A DNA stretch of 64,000 bases from Nitrospirota bacterium (GTDB lineage: Bacteria; Nitrospirota; Thermodesulfovibrionia; UBA6902), in contig JACRPZ010000049.1 of assembly GCA_016222905.1 (NCBI GenBank), positions 1 through 64,000 on the forward strand, written 5' to 3'. The position numbers and the translations under genes are program-made. A model generated the notes under the pieces. It did no database searches and was not told the origin of the DNA. It saw only the letters and a list, made by a program, of their open reading frames with translations. How positions within the stretch are numbered: the first letter of the stretch is position 1; every line of letters starts with the position of its first letter. Shown in pieces: positions 26,117 to 33,013 of this stretch.

Positions 26117-26761
26117 ATGAATAGACTTAAAGGAATCGTGACCGCATTAGTTGTTGCCATTATTTTTGCCGTGACCGCATGGGCTTCAGACAAGACATTT
26201 CAGGAAACAGATATTGAATATTCCGCAGACGAGCAGATGGAGACAGAAGATATGGCTATGCAAGCCAAAGTCTACCACGCGCCGGGCAAAGAGCGAAGAG
26301 AACAGGACATGAGCGGAATGCAGCAGATCATGATTATGCGAAGGGATAAAAGCGTTGTCTGGATGTTAATGCCGGATCAGAAGATGTATATGGAGATGAA
26401 GATGGGGCAGGGTAAAGAAGATACCGCAGATCTCAAAGACTATACGATTGAATATTCTGTTGTAGGAGAAGAAGTTATAAACGGAATCAATACAACAAAG
26501 AACAAGGTCATCGTAACAGACAAGAAAGGGAACAAGTTCGGCGGATTTATGTGGGTCTCAAAGGAAGGGATTATGGTCAAGATGGATACTGTTTCAAAGG
26601 TTGAAGGCTCAAAGATGCGCGTAAAGATGGAACGCAAGAACATTAAAATTGAAAACCAGAATCCGAAACTCTTTGAGATCCCTTCCGGCTACAACAAGAT
26701 GTCAATGCCGGGCATGGGCGGCGGCTTTAACATGCAGGACATGATGAAGGGCATGGAGTAA
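26117..26761 (+). CDS. Exported DUF4412-like protein
   Basis: A 214-residue secreted protein with signal peptide MNRLKGIVTALVVAIIFAVTA followed by Trp-Ala-Ser. The mature part is rich in Met and Lys, has alternating strands resembling the LolA/DUF4412 outer-membrane-lipoprotein-sorting-like fold, and ends in a methionine- and glycine-rich tail. ATG 26117 is preceded by AAAGGAG. An in-frame extension to 26036 is unsupported. It precedes another exported protein gene by six bases, so the two form an operon. Specific function unknown. Confidence 0.72.
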   Translation: MNRLKGIVTALVVAIIFAVTAWASDKTFQETDIEYSADEQMETEDMAMQAKVYHAPGKERREQDMSGMQQIMIMRRDKSVVWMLMPDQKMYMEMKMGQGKEDTADLKDYTIEYSVVGEEVINGINTTKNKVIVTDKKGNKFGGFMWVSKEGIMVKMDTVSKVEGSKMRVKMERKNIKIENQNPKLFEIPSGYNKMSMPGMGGGFNMQDMMKGME

Positions 26762-26767
26762 GAAAAG

Positions 26768-27805
26768 ATGAGACAGGGATATTTTAAATTATTATTGCTG
26801 TTAGCCTGTGTTGCCTTCCTATGCATGACACATACCGCTTATGGAGACTGCGTAGGTTATTTCAATAAGGAAATGAGAGTATTTTTTGATAAGGCTGTCT
26901 CCGCTGAAAAGAGAGGGGAGCTTACAGAGGCTTTTGAAGATTATGCAAAGGCACGGGATGAGTCCGGATGCGACGGCAAAAACCCCGTTTCAGGCGATGC
27001 AAAGGCCGGATGCATGAGAATCGCCAAAAAGATGAGCGATGAAGAGGAGAAGAAGGGTAATCTTTACAAATCCGTTGAACTCGATAAAGGCGCTGGTGCT
27101 TTTCAGTGGCTTGAGGCAGGATGGAATTTTGCCGACGCAGACCGTATGATGATGAAGATGATAAAGAGAAAACCGGAAGATGTTGAGGTATTCAAGATCG
27201 CTGTCGGGCATTTCCGGGGAAGAGAGGAGAGGAGCGAAGACTTACAGAAATCATACGGTTTCAAAGTTGATTTAAGTTATCTCAGGGAGCTTGAAGTCAC
27301 GGCGTCAAACAACGGCGATAACGTACTTAACAAAGAAGAGAAGGAGTTCGCAAAGAATGTGATAGATCTCGGGGGCTCGAATGTCGACAGATCACTCAGG
27401 CAGCTCTCAAATGCCCGCCAGTGGTTCGCATTTTTTAAGGATGCAAAGGAAAAAAAGGTTATTGAACGAGCTGAAAAGAGGGGCGACAATTTTTACGCGG
27501 ATGATAATCAGCCTCAATCCCTTGAAGAGGCGATAAGGTATTATGAGGCTGCCAATGATCAGGGGAAGATAAAAAAGGTGAAAGAGAAGGCCGTTAGGCT
27601 GGCGGAGGCGGCTGTAAAAGAGGGGATACTCTTAAGGGCTGTGCATTATTACAACATTGCAGGCAACCACGATAAAGCGGAAAAGCTTGAAAATAGCGTG
27701 CAGGAACGCAGTATGAAGCAAGAGAAAGAGATGCTCAAAGACGAGAGTCAGAAGAAGAAGTTCAGAAAAGAGCAGGATGATCTGGAAAAAGAACTCGGGA
27801 TGTGA
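26768..27805 (+). CDS. Exported helical repeat protein of unknown function
   Basis: A 345-residue protein with a signal peptide (residues 1-26, ending TAYG) and three or four Cys early in the mature part. The rest is charged and helical with TPR-like or Sel1-like alternation (EEAIRYYEAANDQGKIKKVKEKA, RAVHYYNIAGNHDKAEKL). The C-terminus is a lysine/glutamate-rich coiled coil. No enzyme motif is visible. It is coupled to the DUF4412-like gene. Its 3' end is seven bases from the left repeat of the TA island. Confidence 0.65.
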   Translation: MRQGYFKLLLLLACVAFLCMTHTAYGDCVGYFNKEMRVFFDKAVSAEKRGELTEAFEDYAKARDESGCDGKNPVSGDAKAGCMRIAKKMSDEEEKKGNLYKSVELDKGAGAFQWLEAGWNFADADRMMMKMIKRKPEDVEVFKIAVGHFRGREERSEDLQKSYGFKVDLSYLRELEVTASNNGDNVLNKEEKEFAKNVIDLGGSNVDRSLRQLSNARQWFAFFKDAKEKKVIERAEKRGDNFYADDNQPQSLEEAIRYYEAANDQGKIKKVKEKAVRLAEAAVKEGILLRAVHYYNIAGNHDKAEKLENSVQERSMKQEKEMLKDESQKKKFRKEQDDLEKELGM

Positions 27806-27811
27806 AGTTAT

Positions 27812-27834
27812 GAATTCTCAGCGCTCGGCCTTAT
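27812..27834. repeat. Left 23-bp direct repeat of the TA island (copy of recJ 3' end)
   Basis: An exact 23-base copy of 30351-30373, which is the last coding part of recJ. Here it is orphaned, outside any gene. The arrangement resembles an attachment-site duplication left by integration at a gene 3' end. Confidence 0.75.
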
Positions 27835-28120
27835 TTTCAATAGTCAGTATTTGCTGTGACCCCTCTTGTAAACGGAATTACTGACTTGCATTTTCATGTT
27901 AAGGTCTCGTCCCCAGCTTGTGGGCTGGCCCGAAAAGTACACCTACTTATCAACAATCTCAGGTGGTGGGAAAACTAATAATTTTTGATTGAAACATTCA
28001 CAGTTCTAAAGCCCTACTTACTGACGCGTGCCACTGTAAGAAATGAGAAAAGAAAAAGACATTTTGCAGACAAAAAATATATTCAAACAGAACAAATATG
28101 CTCTCAAGTGACGATGTTTG
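27835..28120. other. Non-coding left end of the TA island
   Basis: No open frame of note. The sequence includes short repeats such as GCTTGTGGGCTGGCC but nothing I can assign. It lies downstream of the SecB-like gene. Confidence 0.4.
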
Positions 28121-28576
28121 TTAGGTAAGATTTTTTACGTTCTTTTTTTTAACTTTTTTATCTTTTTGCCGTTGTAAAGACCAAGGTAAAGTGAGAGGAA
28201 TTTCCATGGAATTTAAAATATTTGTTAAAAAAGCTCTAATTACAGGGAACAATTGATTTCCCAACAATTCAGTAACTTTTTTAAAATCTTTAGGGTCACT
28301 ATTGTCGCTATCGATAATCAAATAATCTCCCCTAAACTTGGAGATTATTTGAAAATATTCATTCTTATCATTATCAATAGCTTTTAATTCTGTATTAAGA
28401 CTAAGATAAAAGTCGTACTTATTCTCTTTGGGGTGAACATCAAATTTTACGGAATGCTTCATAGTGATGCCCAATGTTATTGACTGCTCAATATCCGGTT
28501 TGATAAATTTACTGGAACATTCAAGCAATCTTAATTTACCTAATTTACAAGTGTCAATGTAGGTTCTTTTTTCCAT
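28121..28576 (-). CDS. SecB-like chaperone of a toxin-antitoxin-chaperone system
   Basis: A 151-residue protein with the SecB layout: beta-rich N-terminal two thirds (VKFDVHPKENKYDFYLSLNTEL), then a long helix ELLGNQLFPVIRAFLTNILN and the terminal LTLPW segment. The C-terminal part matches SecB's LFPxxR helix and PPLxL end in order and spacing. The lysine-rich tail is unusual. ATG 28576 follows AAAGGG by seven bases, and the gene overlaps hicB by 37 bases, so the three are translated together. In known TAC systems the SecB-like protein protects an aggregation-prone antitoxin through the antitoxin's C-terminal tail. The call is by pattern, not by search. Confidence 0.72.
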   Translation of the reverse strand: MEKRTYIDTCKLGKLRLLECSSKFIKPDIEQSITLGITMKHSVKFDVHPKENKYDFYLSLNTELKAIDNDKNEYFQIISKFRGDYLIIDSDNSDPKDFKKVTELLGNQLFPVIRAFLTNILNSMEIPLTLPWSLQRQKDKKVKKKNVKNLT

Positions 28577-29001
28577 TGCATATCCCTTTCAGTAACTTCT
28601 ACTAATGTTTGTTCATATTTAACAGTAACTGTATGCTTATGATTATGAACAATCTCTTTTTGTTCTGTCTTGTTAAGATATTGTATTAAAGCCTTTTTTA
28701 CAACGTCATTAATTGAAGTTTCATTTGTAGTAGCATAGTGCGCCAAAGTCTGATGCAATTCACTTCCTATCCTAACGTTAAAGGTACCGCTAAATGGTTT
28801 AAGTGGTTCTCTGCCAAGTTTTCTACATGTGTCTAAATAATCATCAACAGCATCTTTAAATTCAACTTCTATTTGTGCTGGAGATTCAGCTTCATATGTC
28901 ACCAAATCGTCAATAAATAGAAGTTTGCCATGAATACACTTGTTATCATTGCTGATTTCTTTTGAACCTAAAAAACCTTTATAACGTAATACGTTTTTCA
29001 T
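28540..29001 (-). CDS. hicB: HicB-type antitoxin with C-terminal extension
   Basis: A 153-residue antitoxin. The N-terminal two thirds have the partially degraded RNase-H-like HicB fold (YKGFLGSKEIS, IHGKLLFIDDLVTYEAES, EFKDAVDDYLDTCRKLGREPLKPFSG). A ribbon-helix-helix DNA-binding domain follows (FNVRIGSELHQTLAHYATTN, SINDVVKKALIQYL). About 40 residues extend past the usual end, with Trp in RDMQWKKEP. That position suits a chaperone-addiction tail recognised by the SecB-like partner encoded next. It overlaps hicA by four bases (ATGA), with GAAAGGA upstream. Confidence 0.85.
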   Translation of the reverse strand: MKNVLRYKGFLGSKEISNDNKCIHGKLLFIDDLVTYEAESPAQIEVEFKDAVDDYLDTCRKLGREPLKPFSGTFNVRIGSELHQTLAHYATTNETSINDVVKKALIQYLNKTEQKEIVHNHKHTVTVKYEQTLVEVTERDMQWKKEPTLTLVN

Positions 29002-29249
29002 GGATGAATTCCTTTCTCTTCCAACTGAGTTGTTACGTCATTTACCATGTATGATTTTAGAATATTACTGGGGTGAGGTTTGTGTAAATTAATCAAACTA
29101 TTCGATTCAGCATTGTAGAATTTAATTCTCGATCCTCTCCCCCTGATTTCTTTGTAACCAAAACCAGACAAAAGGGTCTTTAGCTCTTCCCAAGTGAAAT
29201 CCGTTGGCTTTGAAAAAAGCCGCTCTAATAACTTAGCCTTCTTCGACAT
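28998..29249 (-). CDS. hicA: HicA-type mRNA interferase toxin
   Basis: An 83-residue toxin of the HicA (YcfA) family, a small double-stranded-RNA-binding-fold ribonuclease that cleaves mRNA. The core reads LLSGFGYKEIRGRGSRIKF, with the GSR variant of the usual GSH, and INLHKPHPSNILKSYMVNDV, which carries the LHxPHP signature. It is the first gene of the three-gene unit. A consensus promoter lies so close upstream (-10 ends two bases before the ATG) that the transcript would start at or just after the annotated start, so initiation here needs care. Confidence 0.88.
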   Translation of the reverse strand: MSKKAKLLERLFSKPTDFTWEELKTLLSGFGYKEIRGRGSRIKFYNAESNSLINLHKPHPSNILKSYMVNDVTTQLEEKGIHP

Positions 29250-29251
29250 TA

Positions 29252-29280
29252 ATTATATAACCATATATTTTATTTTGCAA
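29252..29280 (-). promoter_or_regulatory. Sigma70-type promoter of the hicA-hicB-secB-like unit
   Basis: On the minus strand TTGCAA (29275-29280) and a perfect TATAAT (29252-29257) are separated by 17 bp. The -10 lies only two bases before the hicA ATG, an unusually tight arrangement. Confidence 0.6.
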
Positions 29281-29596
29281 CTATTTAATAGGTGCAATTT
29301 TTTATTAATCTGGATAGGGGGAGAAAGTTGTTATCTGAAAAACTAAGTGAGAGTAGCATAAATTTTAACGTGTGGTCAATGAAAAAAATGGCTTGACGTA
29401 TCTGATGAATTTGTTTCACTTCCTATGGATATTGATTAACATCAAAAACCTTATGTTTAGGGGCATGATTAAATAACAAGATAACAGGAAGGAAGTGTGA
29501 TTTTGCATCTGTCTCTTTTAAGTATAGACAAATAACATCAATCGAGAGTGAATGATCTGGCAAAAGAACTCGGACAGCATTGTCTTTAATAGAATT
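29281..29596. other. Non-coding stretch inside the TA island
   Basis: An A/T-rich interval upstream of the hicA promoter. I see no gene, tRNA or clear hairpin. A plus-strand frame beginning near 29549 is short and unsupported. Confidence 0.35.
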
Positions 29597-29701
29597 TCAC
29601 TTCTTGTGTTTTCTATTGATAATCTCTTTGTAGAGTTCTCTGGCAGTCTTGTTGCCAAAAAGCCTCTTCTTGATTTCAAGGTAGTCTGTCTTTTGAGACA
29701 T
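29597..29701 (-). CDS. Small open frame, 34 aa, basic
   Basis: An ATG-initiated frame encoding MSQKTDYLEIKKRLFGNKTA and a further 14 basic residues, ending in TGA. AGGGAA lies seven bases upstream. It is strongly basic and helical. I cannot tell whether it is a real small protein, such as an ancillary antitoxin or a leader, or the remnant of a larger gene. Confidence 0.35.
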   Translation of the reverse strand: MSQKTDYLEIKKRLFGNKTARELYKEIINRKHKK

Positions 29702-29798
29702 TGGTTTCCCTAAAGAAAAAAGCGGATTTTGTAATTCCTAAATTTTTCACAATGACATTGACAACTTCACTTTTTAAAACTTTTGTATCCGGCAGCAA

Positions 29799-30017
29799 TC
29801 ATTTCTTCAACCATTCATCATTACTTATGCCAGCCTGTCGCAAAAGTCTCTTCAAGAAACCTACCCCTATGTCAGCCTCATGCGGGTTAGGAATAATAAG
29901 CGTCAAATCTCCCCTTCGCATTTTCGGATGTTTGCCTCCAATATATGGGCCTTCAAATCCAAGCTCCTTCAATCTTGCAACAAAGTACTTCCATGTAACC
30001 GGATTGAGAGGCTCCAC
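29799..30017 (-). CDS. hicA: Second HicA-type toxin
   Basis: A 72-residue HicA-family toxin: LKELGFEGPYIGGKHPKMRR carries the GGKHPKM form of the catalytic-His loop, and TLIIPNPHEADIGVGFLKRLLRQAG is the usual C-terminal part. The GTG start overlaps the hicB stop by one base. The gene order is hicB then hicA, opposite to the other module, and the protein belongs to a different HicA subgroup, so the two modules are not a recent duplication. Confidence 0.88.
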   Translation of the reverse strand: MEPLNPVTWKYFVARLKELGFEGPYIGGKHPKMRRGDLTLIIPNPHEADIGVGFLKRLLRQAGISNDEWLKK

Positions 30018-30262
30018 TATGCTGCCTGTTCGACAACATTTAAATCAATCCCGTCGACAACCGGCAAGGCAAGCTTATTTCTTAAACGGTAGATGATCCA
30101 ATCCTCCAGGGCCTCTTTGAGTTCATATCGGCACTTTTCAAGGGTTTCAGCCTTGCCCCATACCCCCTGGAAGCCGGGTAATTCACCCCAATAAGATTTT
30201 TCATCCTCTATGATTTCGTAATGGGCTGCTTCCATTGTCTTTTGAATATATTCACTCAGCAT
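30017..30262 (-). CDS. hicB: Second HicB-type antitoxin
   Basis: An 81-residue HicB-family antitoxin with the typical YEIIEDEKSYWGELPGFQGVWG strand pair and ETLEKCRYELKEALEDWI helix, lacking a separate DNA-binding domain at the C-terminus. ATG 30262 is preceded by AAAGGAGG. The in-frame start at 30289 lies upstream of that ribosome site. It forms a tight pair with the downstream hicA. Confidence 0.88.
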   Translation of the reverse strand: MLSEYIQKTMEAAHYEIIEDEKSYWGELPGFQGVWGKAETLEKCRYELKEALEDWIIYRLRNKLALPVVDGIDLNVVEQAA

Positions 30263-30346
30263 AACGCCTCCTTTGAAACTGTTGTTCATCTGCAGAAATT
30301 ATATCATGATTTGAAAGATATTGTGAAAAAATTACAGCATTGATAT

Positions 30347-32050
30347 TTACGAATTCTCAGCGCTCGGCCTTATCGCCTTAAGGTTCAACTGGAGACTCTT
30401 TATGCCGTTCCATTCGTTCATACAAGGGACAAAAGCTATATCCGCCGCTGCTGTCATAGATATCTTCTTCATTATATCGCCTTTGCCAAAACCGATAGTA
30501 TCTATACCGGAATTATTCTGCAAAGCCCTCATCTTGAGATGCCCGTTGCCGACAACTCTGTAATCCATCATCTTTACGCTCTTTGCGCCGAGAAGTGGTT
30601 CTCTGTTCGCCTCACCATAGGGCTCAAGAAGGCTCAGCTCCTTAACGAGATCAATCTTTATATCCGAAAGCTCTACGCTTGCATCTATATTGAGCACAGG
30701 GGTTATCTCATCGCCGCTTAAACTCTTTTCCGCGATCAGGCTTATCCGCTCTCTGAAGACAGGCAGGTTCTCCGACAGGATCTTAATGCCTGCCGCCTGA
30801 CCGTGACCGCCGAATGCGATAAGTATATCCGCGCATTCTGCAACGCCGTTATAAAGGTGAAACGGGGGGATGCTCCGTGCTGAGCCTTTGGCCATAGAAT
30901 CTTTTACTGAAAAGAGAAATACCGGCCTGTAAAAGAGCTCCACAAGACGTGATGCGACAATGCCTATCACTCCGGGATGCCACTCGGCAGATGAGAGGAC
31001 GATGGCATTCCCCGGATTATCAGGATCTACCATATTAAGGGCTGACCTGAAAACCTTTTCGCCTATCTTCTGCCTCTCCCTGTTCTGTTCTTCAAGGATG
31101 TCAGCTATCCTTTTTGCCTCACCGTTGTCCTGTGTCAGAAGAAGCTCAACAACCACTCCGGCATCATCCACCCTGCCTGCTGCGTTGATTCTGGGGATCA
31201 ATGTGTAAGAGAGCTGCCCTGCCCTGAGTTCCCCCTCTATGTTGGCAGAATCCCTCAAAGCCTTTATTCCAGCCCTGCATTTTTCGCTGTTGATCTCTTT
31301 CAGCCCGTAAGCCGCAAGTATCCTGTTCTCCCCTGTAAGCGCAACAGAGTCAGCAACAGTCCCTAATGCGACCAGATCAAGATATTCATTTAAGTCTGCT
31401 TTCTCTCCTCTCTGTTCCATGCTTTGGAAAAGCGCCTGCACTAACTTAAAAGCAACGCCGACTCCCGCTAAACATTTAAAGGGATACTCTGAATCCGCCC
31501 TGCGGGGATTTATAACTGCCGTTGCCTCAGGAAGTTGCTCAGGCGGTTCATGATGGTCAGTAACAATAACATCAATGCCTATGGAACGGGCTGAAGCAAT
31601 CTCCACGCCTGAACTTATACCGCAGTCAACAGTAATAATAAGGCCTGCTCCGCACAATCTTGCCTTCCCTATCCCTTTACTGCTGACGCCATAGCCTTCT
31701 GTGAACCTGTTGGGGATGTGATAAAAGGTCTTTAAACCGAGACGCCTTAATGCGGAGACAAGAAGCGCTGTTGATGTAACGCCGTCGGCATCATAATCCC
31801 CGTGCACAAAAACGGTCTCGCTTCTGTTAATGGCGGTTTTTATCCTCTCAACAGCATCCTTCATATCAGGCATAAGCAGAGGATCGCAGAGATTATTCAG
31901 TGAAGGATACAGAAAATCTTTTATTGAATCCGGCTCTTTGATGCCGCGATTTACCAGTATCTGCGCAACTGTTGCGGATATGGATAATTTATCTGAAAGG
32001 TATTTGAGAAATTCAGGATTGGTCCTCTTCACCAACCAGTGACGATTCAT
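30347..32050 (-). CDS. recJ: Single-stranded-DNA exonuclease RecJ
   Basis: A 567-residue DHH-family 5'-3' exonuclease for repair and recombination. Motif I is VFVHGDYDADGVTSTALL, the DHH motif lies in VIVTDHHEPPEQ, and the DHHA1 domain has AFGGHGQAAGI. The OB-like C-terminal domain follows. Full length for the family. Its last seven codons form the right-hand 23-bp repeat of the adjacent TA island, so insertion there rebuilt the gene end without changing the protein. Confidence 0.94.
   Translation of the reverse strand: MNRHWLVKRTNPEFLKYLSDKLSISATVAQILVNRGIKEPDSIKDFLYPSLNNLCDPLLMPDMKDAVERIKTAINRSETVFVHGDYDADGVTSTALLVSALRRLGLKTFYHIPNRFTEGYGVSSKGIGKARLCGAGLIITVDCGISSGVEIASARSIGIDVIVTDHHEPPEQLPEATAVINPRRADSEYPFKCLAGVGVAFKLVQALFQSMEQRGEKADLNEYLDLVALGTVADSVALTGENRILAAYGLKEINSEKCRAGIKALRDSANIEGELRAGQLSYTLIPRINAAGRVDDAGVVVELLLTQDNGEAKRIADILEEQNRERQKIGEKVFRSALNMVDPDNPGNAIVLSSAEWHPGVIGIVASRLVELFYRPVFLFSVKDSMAKGSARSIPPFHLYNGVAECADILIAFGGHGQAAGIKILSENLPVFRERISLIAEKSLSGDEITPVLNIDASVELSDIKIDLVKELSLLEPYGEANREPLLGAKSVKMMDYRVVGNGHLKMRALQNNSGIDTIGFGKGDIMKKISMTAAADIAFVPCMNEWNGIKSLQLNLKAIRPSAENS
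30351..30373. repeat. Right 23-bp direct repeat of the TA island (within recJ)
   Basis: An identical sequence to 27812-27834. Here it encodes the C-terminus of RecJ just before the stop codon. It is the presumed attachment site retained in the gene. Confidence 0.75.
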
Positions 32051-32098
32051 AGGATTAAATGAGCGTTGTTTAATGAAGGGCTATACAGAGTCAACCGG

Positions 32099-33013
32099 CT
32101 ACTTCTTCCTGCTGAGGGTCTTCTCTTTCCCCAGCATCAGCACAACCGGGCTTGCAACGAAGATTGAGGAATAAGTGCCGACTATTACGCCAATTATCAT
32201 CGCCAGCGAGAAGTCATGTATCACTTCTCCGCCGAAAAGAAAGAGGGCAACCGACGTAAGAAAGACGGTGAGCGATGTAACAATGGTCCTCGATAACACT
32301 TCATTTACGCTTTCGTTAACAATTTCAGGCGCGGATTTTTTAAGCCTGGCTCTAAGATTCTCTCTTATCCTGTCGAAAACTACGACTGTATCCGTAAGCG
32401 AATATCCCGCAATCGTCAGAAGAGCTGTGACAAGCAGCAGATTGATCTCCCTGCCCATGATGTAAAATATGCCTAATACTGCCATCACATCATGAAAGGT
32501 GGCGATGGTTGCTCCAACGCCAAACCGGAATTGGAACCTGAAAGCCACATATATCAGAATGCCTAACGTGGCAACGAGTATCGCTACAAGGGCGTCCCGG
32601 CGCAGTTTGCCGCCGACCTTGGGGCCTATTTCGGTAGTTGAATCCACTACCACGTTCTTATGGGAAAATTTCTGAGACAGAATGGTTATTATCTTCCTGG
32701 AGAGATCGCCGAGATTCCCCTCGCTCTTTTTTATACTGATAAGCACCTTGTTCTCAGATGGCAGATCCTGGAGTTCAGCATCCCTGATCCCTCCCTCTTC
32801 CAGCGCCTTTCTTACATCATGCAGATTGGTGGGAGAGTTGAATTTAATCTGGACTGATGTGCCGCCCGCGAAATCAATGCCGAGATTGGCTGTGCCTCTG
32901 GCAACCTGAAAAGCGGCAACGAAGCCGAGGATTGTCAGGACCGCTGAAACACCGAGGGCTATAAACCGCTTGCTCATGAAATCTATTTTTGTGTTCTTTA
33001 TAATTTCAATCAT
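32099..33013 (-). CDS. secF: Protein translocase subunit SecF
   Basis: A 304-residue inner-membrane protein of the SecDF complex that uses the proton gradient to help pull exported proteins across. It has a first helix near residue 20, a periplasmic domain with GIDFAGGTSVQIKF, then five helices with the family segments VATLGILIYVAFRF, GYSLTDTVVVFDRIREN and RTIVTSLTVFLTS. It overlaps secD by four bases (ATGA), indicating translational coupling. Confidence 0.95.
   Translation of the reverse strand: MIEIIKNTKIDFMSKRFIALGVSAVLTILGFVAAFQVARGTANLGIDFAGGTSVQIKFNSPTNLHDVRKALEEGGIRDAELQDLPSENKVLISIKKSEGNLGDLSRKIITILSQKFSHKNVVVDSTTEIGPKVGGKLRRDALVAILVATLGILIYVAFRFQFRFGVGATIATFHDVMAVLGIFYIMGREINLLLVTALLTIAGYSLTDTVVVFDRIRENLRARLKKSAPEIVNESVNEVLSRTIVTSLTVFLTSVALFLFGGEVIHDFSLAMIIGVIVGTYSSIFVASPVVLMLGKEKTLSRKK

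Larger units (their letters stand above)
27835..30350. mobile_element. 2.5-kb toxin-antitoxin island integrated at the recJ 3' end
   Basis: The segment lies between two perfect 23-bp direct repeats, one of which forms the end of recJ. All its genes run on the minus strand and are accessory: hicA, hicB and a SecB-like gene, a 34-codon frame, and hicB-hicA. It is distinctly A/T-rich in its left two thirds. No integrase or transposase is present, so it may be a remnant or have been moved in trans. Confidence 0.65.

Noticed and set aside
27777-29573. A 22-base near-match (ATGATCTGG, AAAAGAACTCGG) at 27777-27798 and 29552-29573
   Set aside because: It has mismatches, is short, one copy codes for a common charged helix, and it does not bound any clear unit.
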